A stretch of DNA of 64,000 nucleotides, from assembly GCF_000237925.1 (NCBI RefSeq), contig NC_031502.1, positions 20,830,909-20,894,908 of the forward strand. The letters run 5' to 3'. Each line of letters starts with the position of its first letter. The stretch's first letter is position 1. The notes under the pieces were generated by a model. It was given only the letters and a program-made list of their open reading frames with translations. It was not told where the DNA came from and did not search any database. Origin of the DNA: Schistosoma mansoni (taxonomy: Eukaryota > Platyhelminthes > Trematoda > Strigeidida > Schistosomatidae). The position numbers and the translations under genes are program-made. Positions 1-10,660 of the stretch are shown in pieces.

Positions 1-125
1 ATAGAACTAGAAAGGAAGACACAGGACAGCGTTGGTTGGAGAATGCTGGTCGGCGGCCCATGTATGCTCCATTGGTGGTAACAGGCGTAAGTAATTAAGT
101 AAGTAGGTAAGGAAGTAAATAAGTG
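1..125 (+). repeat. 3' end of an RTE-like LINE with a TAAG-type tail
   Basis: The window opens inside a sequence that I recognise as the 3' end of a schistosome RTE-type non-LTR element. It runs into an imperfect tail of TAAG units (about 88-120), the kind of short tandem tail RTE elements carry instead of poly(A). No coding part is inside the window. Family assignment is from memory of schistosome repeats. Confidence 0.5.
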
Positions 126-287
126 GGATTAGTTTATCCCCTTATTAAATTTCCATCCACCTATTTATTTCCTGATGGATTGTTTTATAGGTATCAGGTT
201 TTGTGCATCATATCTAGATGCGAATGTTTCATCATTTCCTTATATTTTTGTTATTGTTTTTAAGGATTTCAATACTCGTATAGTATC

Positions 288-301
288 GTTTTAAGTTTTA
301 G
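288..301 (+). promoter_or_regulatory. Candidate splice or trans-splice acceptor before the ASTE1-like start codon
   Basis: A T-rich tract ending in TTTTAG stops five bases before the ATG at 307. In schistosomes this could accept a spliced leader, or be the 3' end of a 5'UTR intron. Only the motif is seen; use of the site is inferred. Confidence 0.3.
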
Positions 302-306
302 GACAG

Positions 307-3300
307 ATGGGTATCCGAGGCTTGTGGACGTATATTCAAAGTAACAGTGACAACTTATCCCGGTATGAATTGCATAACCAGCCTTTAGTTATTGATGCCG
401 AGAACTTTGCTGCTTTCTGTTATCGTCGAGCTGCTTTTCGATGTGAATATGGTGGAGAGTATTTGGCATTTAAAGGATATGTGCATTCATTCTTAAAACA
501 GTTTAGTATCTGTCGTGTGGAACCAATTTTCATTTTCGGTGGATGTCATCCTCAGGAGGTATGCTTACATTATCATAGTACTTTGTTTTTCTAATGACCT
601 ACATATTTCCTAGTTCACTTAAATGTTAAGGCATTTGTTTAGTATAGATGTTATCACTATTGAAGATGATGTCATAATTGATTGAAGCAATTAGTGCATC
701 TTAGAAATTATAATCGTACACCTTAGTGCCTAATTGAGTTTCAAGCGTTATGGTTTGTTCATCGAATGTCCACTTTACTAATGTTGCATAAGATCACCGA
801 TTATTTTGTGTATTTAAGATTTCGCAACAAGACATTGAACATTATGTTTTTACAGTTGAAATCATGAGTCAATCTAAGCTAGATCACCAGTATTGGAATG
901 TTGGAATCATTGGACGGCCGTTTCGTCCTATCATGGGACTCCTCAGCAGTGCTCATCCACGATCCCACTCTCGCGAGATTCGAACCCAGGACCTACCAGT
1001 CTCGAGCCAGAGCCCTTAACCGATATACCACTGAGCTGGCATCCAACGGTTTATATTTTTACATTGAGACTCGAATTATGACCTCTACAAATTAACATGT
1101 TCATTCAGTCATTTGTATACCTGGAAGTTAATCTCATATGATGATAATTTAATTATTAAGCATTCAATTCAACAATTTTCACAGTTGAATTCAGGAATCA
1201 ATCTAAGCTAGATCAACAGTATTGAAATGTTGGAATCACTGGACGGCCATTTCGTCCTAGTATGGGACTTTTCAGCAGTGTGTATACATGATCGGGTAAT
1301 GATTTAGTATTATTCAAGCTTCTATACGTGGTAATGAATGTTTACTACCACTCGAGATGTAATTTGATCATTACGTTTTTGTTAGTTGATGTATTTCTTA
1401 GAGTGATTGTCAATTATTCTCGATCGAATTTATTTTATTTATTTAAACACATAAATATTGGTACAAAGAAGCACCAGATAAATATGCGCCACACAAATCT
1501 CATTCGATTTGTGTGAGGGCTATGATAGTGCCCAGGTGCCCAAATCGAAGCAGGTGGTTTTCTTAGGGGGCCACACCCGGAGCCTTTGACCTCAAGGTCT
1601 GATCCACAAGGCAGTGGAACATCTTAAGGAGATGCAGTCCCATTGCAGTCGGTGACCAATGGTTGATTCATACGCCATTTGTTCCTTCAGGATACTGGAG
1701 CCAGCCCATGTGCACCATTGGTTTGGAATGAGGATTTTCAAACTCCACTAGGTGGACCCGCCGCCTCCACCAACCCGGTTAAAGCGCCGGACATTCGCTT
1801 TTTGTCCTCTCAATTTCGTAAACAACACCCCCGCTACGAAAAGGCAGTGAGTAGGACTTCCCTATCAGAGGCTATATATTCGCGTGGCCATGTGAGAGCT
1901 ATTCGAGAGGGAGAGCGGACTCTCCTCACTCTCGACCGTACCAGGGCATTTGGGGGCCATCTCGATCGAATGTGATGAATGAATAGGAACTTAACACCAA
2001 ATATCTTCAACCATATGTGTTTGCCAAGTTTGTTATATACAGTGATTCATTTTATAAATTAACTAATGAATTTTTTTTGCTTTCTTAAGGGATCGAAATT
2101 GGATACATTGTTAAAGCGGAACATGGAATACTTTGACAAACTGTCATCAGCTCTTAAATTTGAGTCAACATATAGCGAAAAGTTGAACATCGATATAACT
2201 CCAAGACTTTGCAGAAATGTTCTTGTGGAAATTCTGAAGGAATCTTCAGTTCCATACATAGCATGTGAACGTGAAGCTGATATCAATGTAGCAGAACTAG
2301 CTATTTATCTCCGTTGTCCTGTTACCAGTGGGGATTCTGATTTTTTTATTTATCGACCAAATGATCATAATCAAGTCTACAGTTTTATTCCATTTTCATC
2401 TATTTCACTTGATTGTAAGGAGAGATCCCCTCCTTGTTCTATTTGTAAACGTGGTGGTGCTGCATGTTATTTTATATCGTGTACAATTCTTAATAATTCA
2501 GGACCGTTTTATAAACTCAAGTATCCTATGTTACCACTATTTGCCATCCTCGTTGGTAATGACATGATATCAAATATTCGCCTTCCAACTGTCATCGATT
2601 CACTAATGCGCACTTCTGTTTTGCAGGGTAGGTCCCACTATCAAAGACGTATCGACGCTATATTTAACTGGCTGTTACGTTTCCGTGATATAGAACAACC
2701 ATTGTCATCAATTCTGTCACTTTACAGCCGAATGGAAAGGGATGGTATTGAGAAGGAAATCCGTTTGGGGATTTCTGATTATCTTCTAAGTAGTTCAGGC
2801 GAAAAGCTGGCTCATGAATTAGGTTTTTCAACTGAACACCGTGACTCGTCAAGCAAGCTGGGAAGTTCGAACATTCAGGACCCCGAAACTTCTTGTGGTT
2901 CTTACTGTGAAGATCTTTCCAAACTTTCTAAACTTAAATTGGATGATAATAAAGATGATGATGATAAAGACAGTATATTTCACCGTTGGCCGAAAGAGTT
3001 GATTAAGCGATTTAAATTTTTGGAATTAGTCCCAACCTTAATGGACTGCATGTATGTACGAAATGGTGTTATTAATCGTCTAGTAATGGAGGACATAAAT
3101 ATTCCTAATTCACTTGATGAATGTATGTCCAAGATGAGAAGTGTTTTAAATGGACTCATACTTGGTCTTGAAAATCACTTAGGCACCAATGGGAAGTTAT
3201 GTGGAATGGAGAATGAGTATATCACTGAGTATAGACGAAGTTTGAATGGTCATTTGACGAAGACATTGATTTCAGTGAAGCTTCTGAAACCCCGTTATGC

Positions 3301-4006
3301 TAAAACACCAGAATTTTCATTCTTATCTTTTTTCTCGGAATTCTTGAATGTGAATTTGGATAAGGATTTTAAGCCTGTTGAAATGCAAGGTTTGGCTATT
3401 TTATTAGTTCTATGGTTCAGATCTTCGTCTCATGCTCAGAAGAAAGCTAAAAGCCTTCAGACATCACCGGTTGGACTTGCGTTGTCATGTTGTACAATCG
3501 CTATGAATTCAAATTGTGAATTTGTTTGTAGAGATCGTGATACTGCTGCTGCTGGAGATCATGTCAGCTCTATTCGCACACATCTTGATAAGTGTGCTGA
3601 TTCGGCCAAATCAGTTTATTACCAGGGCAATGCACCATCCTTTTGTATCGAGGACGTCCATCAGCTTAATGAATTACAAAGTATGGCCTCTGGATTAAAG
3701 CATTTAGTTGCACTGATTGAGGTGCTTTGTCCGTTTTATAACTCAAATAGTAATGAATTTGATACTTCACATTTAAGAAATCCTTTCATAAGGTTTTATC
3801 CACTTTGGATGTTATTTTCCAGTGGACGTCTTTTATACTGGATTAGTCGACTTTTACAAAATGTTGATCCGTCTGAGCGTTTTCATCGAGTCAAAAATTA
3901 TTGGCTTCCAAAGTTGCTCATAAGAACCAATTCTGTAAATGAACGACAAGATTGTGTCCAAAAAGATTATACCAAACTTTTCAACCTAATTGATAAGTTG
4001 AACTGA
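307..4006 (+). CDS. ASTE1: Asteroid/ASTE1-family XPG-like nuclease, two exons (307-558, 2090-4006)
   Basis: Exon 1 gives residues 1-84 and ends at a GT donor (559). Exon 2 starts after TTCTTAAG at 2090. Both junctions are phase 0, giving a 722-residue protein, close to animal asteroid homologues (human about 680). The N-terminus starts MGIRGLW, and an XPG-N acidic residue is visible in LVIDAENF (Asp30). The XPG-I block CEREADINVAELA (Glu144, Glu146, Asp148) is followed by SGDSDFF (Asp166, Asp168). So the acidic metal-binding set of FEN1/XPG-type nucleases looks kept. The motif LPLFAILVGND follows, as in asteroid proteins. An acidic run (DDNKDDDDKD, about residue 369) is probably a flexible linker. 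The family is a predicted structure-specific nuclease, and its role is not established. The 1.5-kb intron holds two hammerhead retroposons and an F repeat. Alternative: another XPG-like nuclease, but the MGIRGL start and GND block favour asteroid. Confidence 0.85.
855..1050 (-). repeat. tRNA-headed hammerhead retroposon with an intact ribozyme core (Sm-alpha-like)
   Basis: Read on the minus strand, a tRNA-like head has an A-box-like CAGTGGTATATCGG and a B box GGTTCGAATC. A type-I hammerhead follows: core CTGAGGA (946-940), a stem II GTCC/GGAC hairpin, GAAAC (924-920) and cleavage triplet GTC (915-913). Every conserved core base is present. Schistosome Sm-alpha elements are known hammerhead-bearing Pol III retroposons. 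This copy lies antisense in intron 1 of the ASTE1-like gene. Confidence 0.85.
1185..1300 (-). repeat. Truncated hammerhead retroposon with a damaged core
   Basis: This matches the 3' half of the copy at 855-1050 in the same orientation, about 330 bp away. The core reads CTGAAAA instead of CTGAGGA, so essential G8 is lost. GAAAC has become GAAAT, which still pairs as a U-G wobble in stem III. The tRNA-like head is missing. Confidence 0.7.
1432..1972 (-). repeat. F repeat, full copy, minus orientation, inside the ASTE1-like intron
   Basis: This is a roughly 540-bp interspersed element. In its own orientation it starts near a segment reading CCAAATGCCCTGGTACGGCC and ends in an AT-rich tail after CTTGTACCAATATTTATG, here reverse complemented at 1432-1460. 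It is almost the exact reverse complement of 4213-4755. Other copies are at 10655, 14592, 50775 and 55918. The tail of TAAA-like units suggests retroposition, but no coding capacity was identified. Confidence 0.8.
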
Positions 4007-4113
4007 TAATATTGATAGTTTCTATTATCAACTTGAGTATTTGTTATTTTTGATATAGACTGTCATGTTTCAACTCATTCACTTGCACACCTATTTTCCT
4101 AATAACTATAATC

Positions 4114-4119
4114 ATTAAA
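4114..4119 (+). terminator. Candidate poly(A) signal of the ASTE1-like gene
   Basis: ATTAAA lies 108 bases after the stop codon and is the nearest plausible polyadenylation hexamer. It is just upstream of the F repeat that starts near 4213. Confidence 0.35.
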
Positions 4120-4212
4120 GTATTTCATCAAGTCATACTGTGCCTTTATTTTGTTGAAAGTGGTGAGGATGTAAAACAAACAAACAAGGAGAATCAGTTT
4201 CCAGAATGATCT

Positions 4213-4755
4213 ACTTCATATTCCATGAAAGCCCCCAAATGCCCTGGTACGGCCGAGAGTGGGGAGAGTCCGCTCTCCCTCTCGAATAGCTCTCACATGG
4301 CCACGCGAATATATAGCCTCTGATAGGGAAGTCCTACTCACTGCCTTTTCGTAGCGGGGGTGTTGTTTACGAAATTGAGAGGACAAAAAGCGAATGTCCG
4401 GCGCTTTAACCGGGTTGGTGGAGGCGGCGGGTCCACCTAGTGGAGTTTGAAAATCCTCATTCCAAACCAATGGTGCACATGGGCTGGCTCCAGTATCCTG
4501 AAGGAACAAATGGCGTATGAATCAACCATTGGTCACCGACTGCAATGGGACTGCATCTCCTTAAGATGTTCCACTGCCTTGTGGATCAGACCTTGAGGTC
4601 AAAGGCTCCGGGTGTGGCCCCCTAAGAAAACCACCTGCTTCGATTTGGGCACCTGGGCACTATCATAGCCCTCACACAAATCGAATGAGATTTGTGTGGC
4701 GCATATTTATCTGGTGCTTCCTTGTACCAATATTTATGTGTTTAATTAAATAATT
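4213..4755 (+). repeat. F repeat, full copy, plus orientation, downstream of the ASTE1-like gene
   Basis: It is nearly base-for-base the reverse complement of 1432-1972, with only a few differences (for example ACGGCC against ATGGTC-type changes at the start and GCTTCC against TCTTTG near the tail). It ends in an AT-rich tail after TTTATGTGTTTAATT. The two copies bracket exon 2 as an inverted repeat with a spacer of about 2.2 kb. Confidence 0.8.
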
Positions 4756-6330
4756 AAAAAATATTATTATAAGTTGCGAGTTATTTCGAGATGAAATATG
4801 GCTGGAACTCGTTGATGTCACGAATACTCGTTTGGTTTCATGTGGAGTATTCCATCACAGTTGTTCGTCCCGTGTGCATAAGTATTCAGACGCTAGCTGA
4901 AAGGAAACCTCAATAGCAAATTAAAATAAAGGGATAGGATTTTCCATCAATTTGTGGGCTATGCGAAGGGTGTTGTAAGCAGGTGTTTAATGTCGTGTGC
5001 AACTCCAACTTCTACACTACGTTGCTTTATAGTCATTCTAATCGTTGGAAGTGGAAGTTTGTAGTATGAGAAGTTTAAGGACGGGAGAGTTATTTTGTGT
5101 GTGTTCACTAATTGGAGTCATTACTTGGAAGCTGTCATTTAAGATCATGCATGTCTATGTTCAAATGAGAGATTTAGTTCCCTAACCGTTCACAATACTA
5201 CGAAACAACTCATTTTTGTATGGATTATACCACTGAAGTACGATCTGAAATAAATTAGTGTAGTATTATGTGCGAAACCGAAGGATTCAATGGATCTGGC
5301 AAGTGCTAGTTTCGCTAGGTCGTGTGTGGAGCAGTCACCGTTCTAAATACTTGCACCACATTAGACTCAGGGTTAACTACGTTTCTCAAAAATCAACCAG
5401 TACGACCTAACGATTAACGCTAAGTGGATGACAAAGGTATTGCTACAAGTCAGTAACACTCCCATCAACATTTTGGAACGAAGCTAAATGAGTAAAAGTG
5501 TCAAAGTAATGCATACTAGACATAGAGTATGGGCAAGTGGAGCGATGTGCTTTGTGTCAGGTCATACATCATTATTGATGACTGACTAAAGTGGATGTAT
5601 AGTTTCTTCCTATTGTTGGATTCCTCGAGAGTGCGTATTCGCGATCCCTCACATGGGATTTGGATCGAGGACTTCTGGTCTCACGCACGAACACTTGACC
5701 TTGTTATTAGGTTAATGGGTTTAAATGCAGGTGAAGTCAACCAAAAGAAGCCAATTTTAAAATTAAAGGGATAAACAGTGGAGGGTAAGCTGTCAATTTA
5801 TGATCACCATAGCTATGCCAGGTCTTAGTATCTCTCACACAATTAGGCTTATTTACGGTTAATTTTGTGAAGATCAACTAACTTATTTAACTAACAGTCA
5901 TAGTAGTGTATATATTGCCATTATTATCATATCTATAATAATCATATATGCTTAATCACATGTGACAGCAGCCTACGCACAAACACCTCTCTCCAGTCTA
6001 GATTTGAATTGCTTGTGTTCTTAGTGGTGGCTTAGTGATCTACTTTGTAGAATGAATGAAGATTTGTGAACGTTTCATCTTGTCTTCGGAAATTCATCGA
6101 CTGTTTGGAGTTACCTAGTAACGATTAATGAGAACGAGTGATAGACGAAGCCTAAGAAATGATCTCGGAAATAATTCAGTACACATATATGCTAAAACAG
6201 ACTAATCCATAGTAGTCCTAAACATCAATAGAAAGATGCAAACGATCAACATGTATATTCAATCAGTTTCAGTTTTGCATTCCACTTTACGTTGTTCGGC
6301 TTGCACACGCGGGTATTCTCGCTAACCTTC
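4756..6330. other. AT-rich stretch without a recognised gene
   Basis: No open frame resembling a protein was seen on either strand. The only structured piece is a worn hammerhead retroposon near 5610-5725. The rest looks like diverged repeat or intergenic sequence. Confidence 0.5.
5610..5725 (-). repeat. Worn hammerhead retroposon
   Basis: Minus-strand reading shows the family head (AAGTGTTCGTGCGTGAGACC), a decayed B box GATCCAAATC, and a ribozyme region where CTGAGGA has become CTCGAGGA-like. The GTC triplet is gone. It is recognised only by its order of blocks against the better copies. Confidence 0.5.
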
Positions 6331-6353
6331 ACACACATACACACACACACACA
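6331..6353 (+). repeat. (AC)n microsatellite
   Basis: A run of AC dinucleotides with one interruption (ACAT). Confidence 0.85.
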
Positions 6354-6509
6354 AAATGTGACTTTTAAATAAACAATGGAAACCCCACTACTTGAGACAA
6401 ATCATTATTACATTAGGGATAACTTATCAGTGTTCATAAACATTTGTTGTTTTTACTAAACCCAACTGTTTGATTAGCCTAAATAAATGAATATTAATAC
6501 GTGATTTAG

Positions 6510-6870
6510 TTTGTAGACGGCGTCGAGTCTCGATTGACTATGATCACAATTACAGTAAGATTACGCGCCCGAAATTGACTTGGTTCCTTCGCTAGCCCAT
6601 AAACCAGAAGGCTGTAATTAGTCCAGATAAAGTATATTTATTGACGATCTCGTGGTATCAAAACGATACCGAGACGTAGCAACGAGTACAGGCAATAAGG
6701 ACAGAGTGTAAGAAAGTTTGAACGGAAAAGACGGGCGACCGAACGAAAAGTGATTTTGATACAGTTAAACAACAACGAGTACAGTAGAACAATCACTGGT
6801 ACAATTGGTTATAATAATAATTATTTCCATTATACCAATCGCGTTCTCATCGTGAAAAGCAGGTCACTAA
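6510..6870 (+). repeat. B-type repeat fragment, related to 32870-33240
   Basis: Blocks here (GGCGTCGAGTCTCGATTGAC, GATCTCGTGGTATCAAAACG, ACAATCACTGGTACAATTGG) recur in the same order, reverse complemented, at about 33220-32870. Part of the block is also next to the gap at 20400-20533. The segment TGGTATCAAAA resembles a tRNA primer-binding site, which would fit an LTR element, but the class is not established. Confidence 0.6.
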
Positions 6871-6934
6871 AAGTTCATTTCAGTAAAAATTTTGAAGATC
6901 GAAATCTCTTTGGAATAATAGGTTTATTCTGTCA

Positions 6935-7163
6935 TATCATGAATGGATCAATGTTAAACCACCATTCAAAACCTGGAAGCGATTGACAGCTGTTTCAAAC
7001 TAGTACGGGACTCCTCAGCAGTGCGCATCCATGATCCCGCATGTTGGACTCGAACCCAGGACCTTGAGTCTCGCGCTTGAACGCTTAAACTCTAGTCCAC
7101 TGAACCAACAATACATGCTTGCAGATTTTCAGTGGTGGTTTAACATTGATCCATTCATGATAT
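6935..7163 (-). repeat. tRNA-headed hammerhead retroposon flanked by about 40-bp inverted repeats
   Basis: On the minus strand there is a tRNA-like head (CAGTGGACTAGAG, B box GGTTCGAGTC). The ribozyme follows with core CTGAGGA (7018-7012), GAAAC (6996-6992) and GTC (6987-6985). Stem II is weakened (GTCC against GTTT). The two ends, 6935-6977 and 7121-7163, are reverse complements of each other, with 31 consecutive identical bases and then scattered matches. The copy therefore has long terminal inverted repeats. Confidence 0.75.
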
Positions 7164-7689
7164 TAATCTAACCTTTCATTATTTATTGGCCTGAGCACAA
7201 TTTAAAGCTTTAAAATTTTAAATAATTGAAGTGACATGTACCGTTTTCCCAACAATTGATTTAGTAGTATTGCGATATGTGCTACTGATGTCAACTGATA
7301 TAAGTAGTATGGATCATCATTCGAAAGTGAAATACCTGCTGCTAGAAGTTTAAGAACATTCAAGAAAAGAGAACGAGAACAGAGAATGATTGGTGTGGAA
7401 ACGATGAAAGAACAGTGAAATGTGAGACAATCGATTGACATTATGCAAATGAAGTATTTAGTGTATAGATCTCAGATTTTACGAAGGGATTCTATAATTT
7501 TGTGTTCAAATACATTCGATTGTCCCCATTTGTGTGTTCTTGTTCATTACACTAGAAATTAATTTGGATGGAGACCAATGAAAAGAAAAGTAGTAGCATT
7601 GCATAGGAAAGAAGACTTATCAGATGGAATATCTTGAGTAGTTAGTACAATTAAATAAAATATGACTAAGAATTATATGCATATATGTT
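7164..7689. other. Stretch without a recognised feature
   Basis: No protein-like frame, RNA gene or repeat was recognised. Confidence 0.4.
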
Positions 7690-7795
7690 GATTCAATAAC
7701 TGCGCCTGTAGCCCCTCCAGGGGCTACTGCCGGTCCCAAACCCGGATAATGGAGGAGTGTTGGGCATGGCGTTAGCAGCCCCATTCCGTAGAATA
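7690..7795 (+). repeat. G repeat (GC-rich block of a schistosome retroelement)
   Basis: The GC-rich block GCCTGTAGCCCCTCCAGGGG, then a GGTCCCAAACCCGGATAATG-like segment and GGCATGGCGTTAGCAGCCCC, stands out from AT-rich surroundings. It recurs at 56668-56790 in the same orientation and at 15425-15515 reversed. It is probably the 5' or untranslated part of an RTE-type element; the class is inferred. Confidence 0.55.
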
Positions 7796-7799
7796 CTAA

Positions 7800-9320
7800 C
7801 TCAATACAAAATAAATATTTATTGTACAACATCGCTGTTTGCTTTGCAAACAGATGGAATTAAGGTTCTGGAAGTAGAACATGTGGAATGCATTAACAAA
7901 CTAGTTACTAACTTGAGATTACATAATATAGAGAGTTAGAATTCTCAACAGTCATTAATCGACTAATGAGACAGTCAATTGGTTTTGCGTTCACAAACAA
8001 TGAAGTCAACTGAAAACTTCATAAGGATTCACAGCAAACCTGTTGAGGTTTTTAGATTACTGTACGTTGAAGTTTGGTGTTATACTGTATAGTCAGGTGA
8101 GTTGTTAATAAGAATATTAAAAATTGCTTGTGACCACTAATCTGATTTTCTGTAGTTTTCATTGGAAACATGCTACTTGTCGACTGAGTGAGCTACGTAC
8201 ATTAACGTATATTACAAATCTATTGTCACCGACTTAGGAAATAGCACCGGTGTTGAAGAAAATTCAAATATTCCAATAGATATATCTTGTATCTACAGAG
8301 AGCAGTTTCGCTTCATGCTTAATAAACCTGGTCTGTCCCAGTTGAAGATACAAGACAATTCTCTGCATTTGATTATCATTTTCTCTAAAGTAATGTTGAT
8401 ACTCAGTGAAAAAAACCCGTTAGTGACGTTCGGGTACAGTGACGTAAATTTACTTGGTGTCCCCCATCTTGAAACACTGTCTACAATGACTTAGACATAT
8501 TTTACAAAAGTGGCTTCAGTGAATTCTACATCGTGCATTTTGGACTGACGGTGGAATTTGTTCTAAAAAGCGGAGAGAAGGTTACTTTGTAACATGGCGT
8601 CAAGGTATGCATGAAAGGCGCATCGGATTCGCATCTGTCAGTTCGTCATGATTCTCCAGTGGGTGTTTGAGAAACGGTACAACTCAAGGACTTGATACGT
8701 AATCAGACATGTCTTATAACAAAAGCTAACAGCAATCCTGCTGTAGTTCTGTACATACATGATAAAAAAATGGAACTCCTTTTTGGTTTTATTTTTACGA
8801 GGAACTGCTTTTCCTATGATACACTACTCTTGTTCATTTATTTCTACTCATTTATAACTCTGTCTCTTCATAATCTTATTTTCTTATGGCATGACGTATA
8901 TCTATTTGATCCCTAATTGTATCAATATTTGTGTTTAGATAAAGTAAAATAGTTAATAGATACCCCAAAATGAAGGTACACTAAGATAATTGAAACTTCT
9001 TTCAGAACTATGGTGACAAAACATAAAAAGATTATCATGTTCCGTCTGGTGAATTCGTCCAAACAAACTGCTGAGATGGGCGATGTCCAAAATCTGATAC
9101 TAATACACAGTGTGCTACGCACCAACGCCCCCCCCCTTAACTGACTACTCAAGCGAGAACACAATAGTGATGGAGAAAGTATAATGGGCTAACGAATAAA
9201 GTTCACAAATACTCTTCCATATATATATCACTCTATTCCTTAAGAAATTGATCCATTTCTCAGTCAATGAAATGCACTTGTCCTTTAGATCACTTCTGAT
9301 TGTCATTGATTGACCTTCTC
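7800..9320. other. Stretch without a recognised gene
   Basis: No supportable coding exon or known repeat was seen. Short open frames here have no protein-like composition. Confidence 0.4.
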
Positions 9321-9321
9321 A

Positions 9322-9549
9322 TTAAGCTACTTCTGCTTGTCTTTCCATATCACAAACCTTAGTGTAAGCAACAGCATCCAATTTGGGAGGGTCAAGTTTC
9401 GCTTTTTGAACAAGCTCAACAATATGACTGATGAAATCTAGCTGTTTCTGTCGGCTGAAAACCTTCATCAGGTGGAGCAATGCATTTCCACCTCGGATTC
9501 GCAAGCAATAAACCATCACGAACAATCTTAACGCCCCATTTCTTGGCAT
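9322..9549 (-). CDS. Unrecognised open frame, possible exon or retrocopy
   Basis: A 75-codon frame on the minus strand ends at TAA (9322-9324). Its C-terminal half (KLDAVAYTKVCDMERQAEVA) has natural protein composition. The other minus frame over the N-terminal half (KKWGVKIVRDGLLLANPRW) is equally protein-like, so the segment may be a frameshifted retrocopy or two spliced pieces. I do not recognise the protein and assign no function. Confidence 0.25.
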   Translation of the reverse strand: MPRNGALRLFVMVYCLRIRGGNALLHLMKVFSRQKQLDFISHIVELVQKAKLDPPKLDAVAYTKVCDMERQAEVA

Positions 9550-10066
9550 TACCCTAAGTGCCTAATACGATAGTCGTTGTTTCTAAGAGGTTGAAATAAG
9601 CAAGTGATTAATGTTACCCGACTTCTTTAATCACATTTATTGATACTAACATGTATGACTAATAAACAGAAAAATAACCCGTGAGGTATTCGCACTTAGA
9701 AAATTTAGATTAGAGATAGAAAAATAGGATAGATTACCACCGAGATTGCAAATTTTTAAAAACGACTACAGATCGTGAATTCTTAGTAAATATTGTGTGA
9801 AAGCCAGAAGGGTACTGGTTATCCACACAACTGTAAACTAGTCATACTGTGTAAGGATTGATTGCTTTAGACTTAAACCTATGAATGTAAGTTGAAATAC
9901 CTCGGGTGGTGAGTCATTCAAAACAACCTCAGACACTAATGGGGCGAATCAAATTGTAATTGAATACCTAAATAGACAAATATTCTCGGTGTAGCTTGAA
10001 ATAAGAAACTACAATTTGTCCACTGTCATTTTCCATAGAATGAAATCCAGGATTTGTTGTAGTTTT
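9550..10066. other. Stretch without a recognised feature
   Basis: No coding exon or repeat was recognised before the left LTR-like repeat at 10067. Confidence 0.4.
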
Positions 10067-10234
10067 TGTATGAACTAATGATTCCTTTGTACTTGATGAC
10101 TATCTGATTTCGAATTCCAAATACAATACGTTCATTTGTGCTTACCTACTTCTATTTGCTATGGATTGCACTATTTCGGGAATTTCTAGTCGTATATTAA
10201 TTCAGGTACTACTAATCATCACACTGGCGTCACG

Positions 10235-10660
10235 ATGGATCCTGTGATGGAACAGTTAGACATACATTCAAATTTTGATGCTTTCGATGATTGTATGGAA
10301 AGGTTCAAAATATGGATTATGATCAAGGAAAATGTTGAGAATGTTAATATTGTAGCTCATTTCCTTACATTCATTGGAAAGAATGCCTAAAGCTTATTAA
10401 AAATTCTGGTATTTCTAGAAAAGCCTATGTCACTTCCTTATGCAGCTTTCAAGCAACTACTACTAGACCATGTAAAGTGTACAAATTTCGAATGCAATGA
10501 AGGAGGAAAACTTCATAAAATGATTCATCAGAACATTAAAAATTCCACTACATTACTACGACATCCCATTTCAATGCGTACTCAAGGTTATTCAGATAAC
10601 AATTCATTAAGGAGTTGCGATGCAGGTCACGAAGATGAGCACAAATTTGGTAAATGTTTA
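10235..10660 (+). pseudogene. gag relic of the LTR element
   Basis: From the ATG at 10235 the frame begins MDPVMEQLDIHSNFDAFDDC and continues through MERFKIW, then hits a stop near 10388. A second open piece continues with LPYAAFKQLLLDHVKC. It is a schistosome gag-like capsid sequence, broken by the stop and cut off at its 3' side where the F repeat begins near 10655, before the expected zinc-knuckle. Confidence 0.55.

Noticed and set aside
975-1040. tRNA gene on the minus strand (A and B box present)
   Set aside because: No cloverleaf closes, and the block recurs as the head of the hammerhead retroposon, so it is a tRNA-derived repeat.
6331-6353. Possible telomere-like or regulatory tandem repeat
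   Set aside because: It is a plain AC dinucleotide microsatellite.
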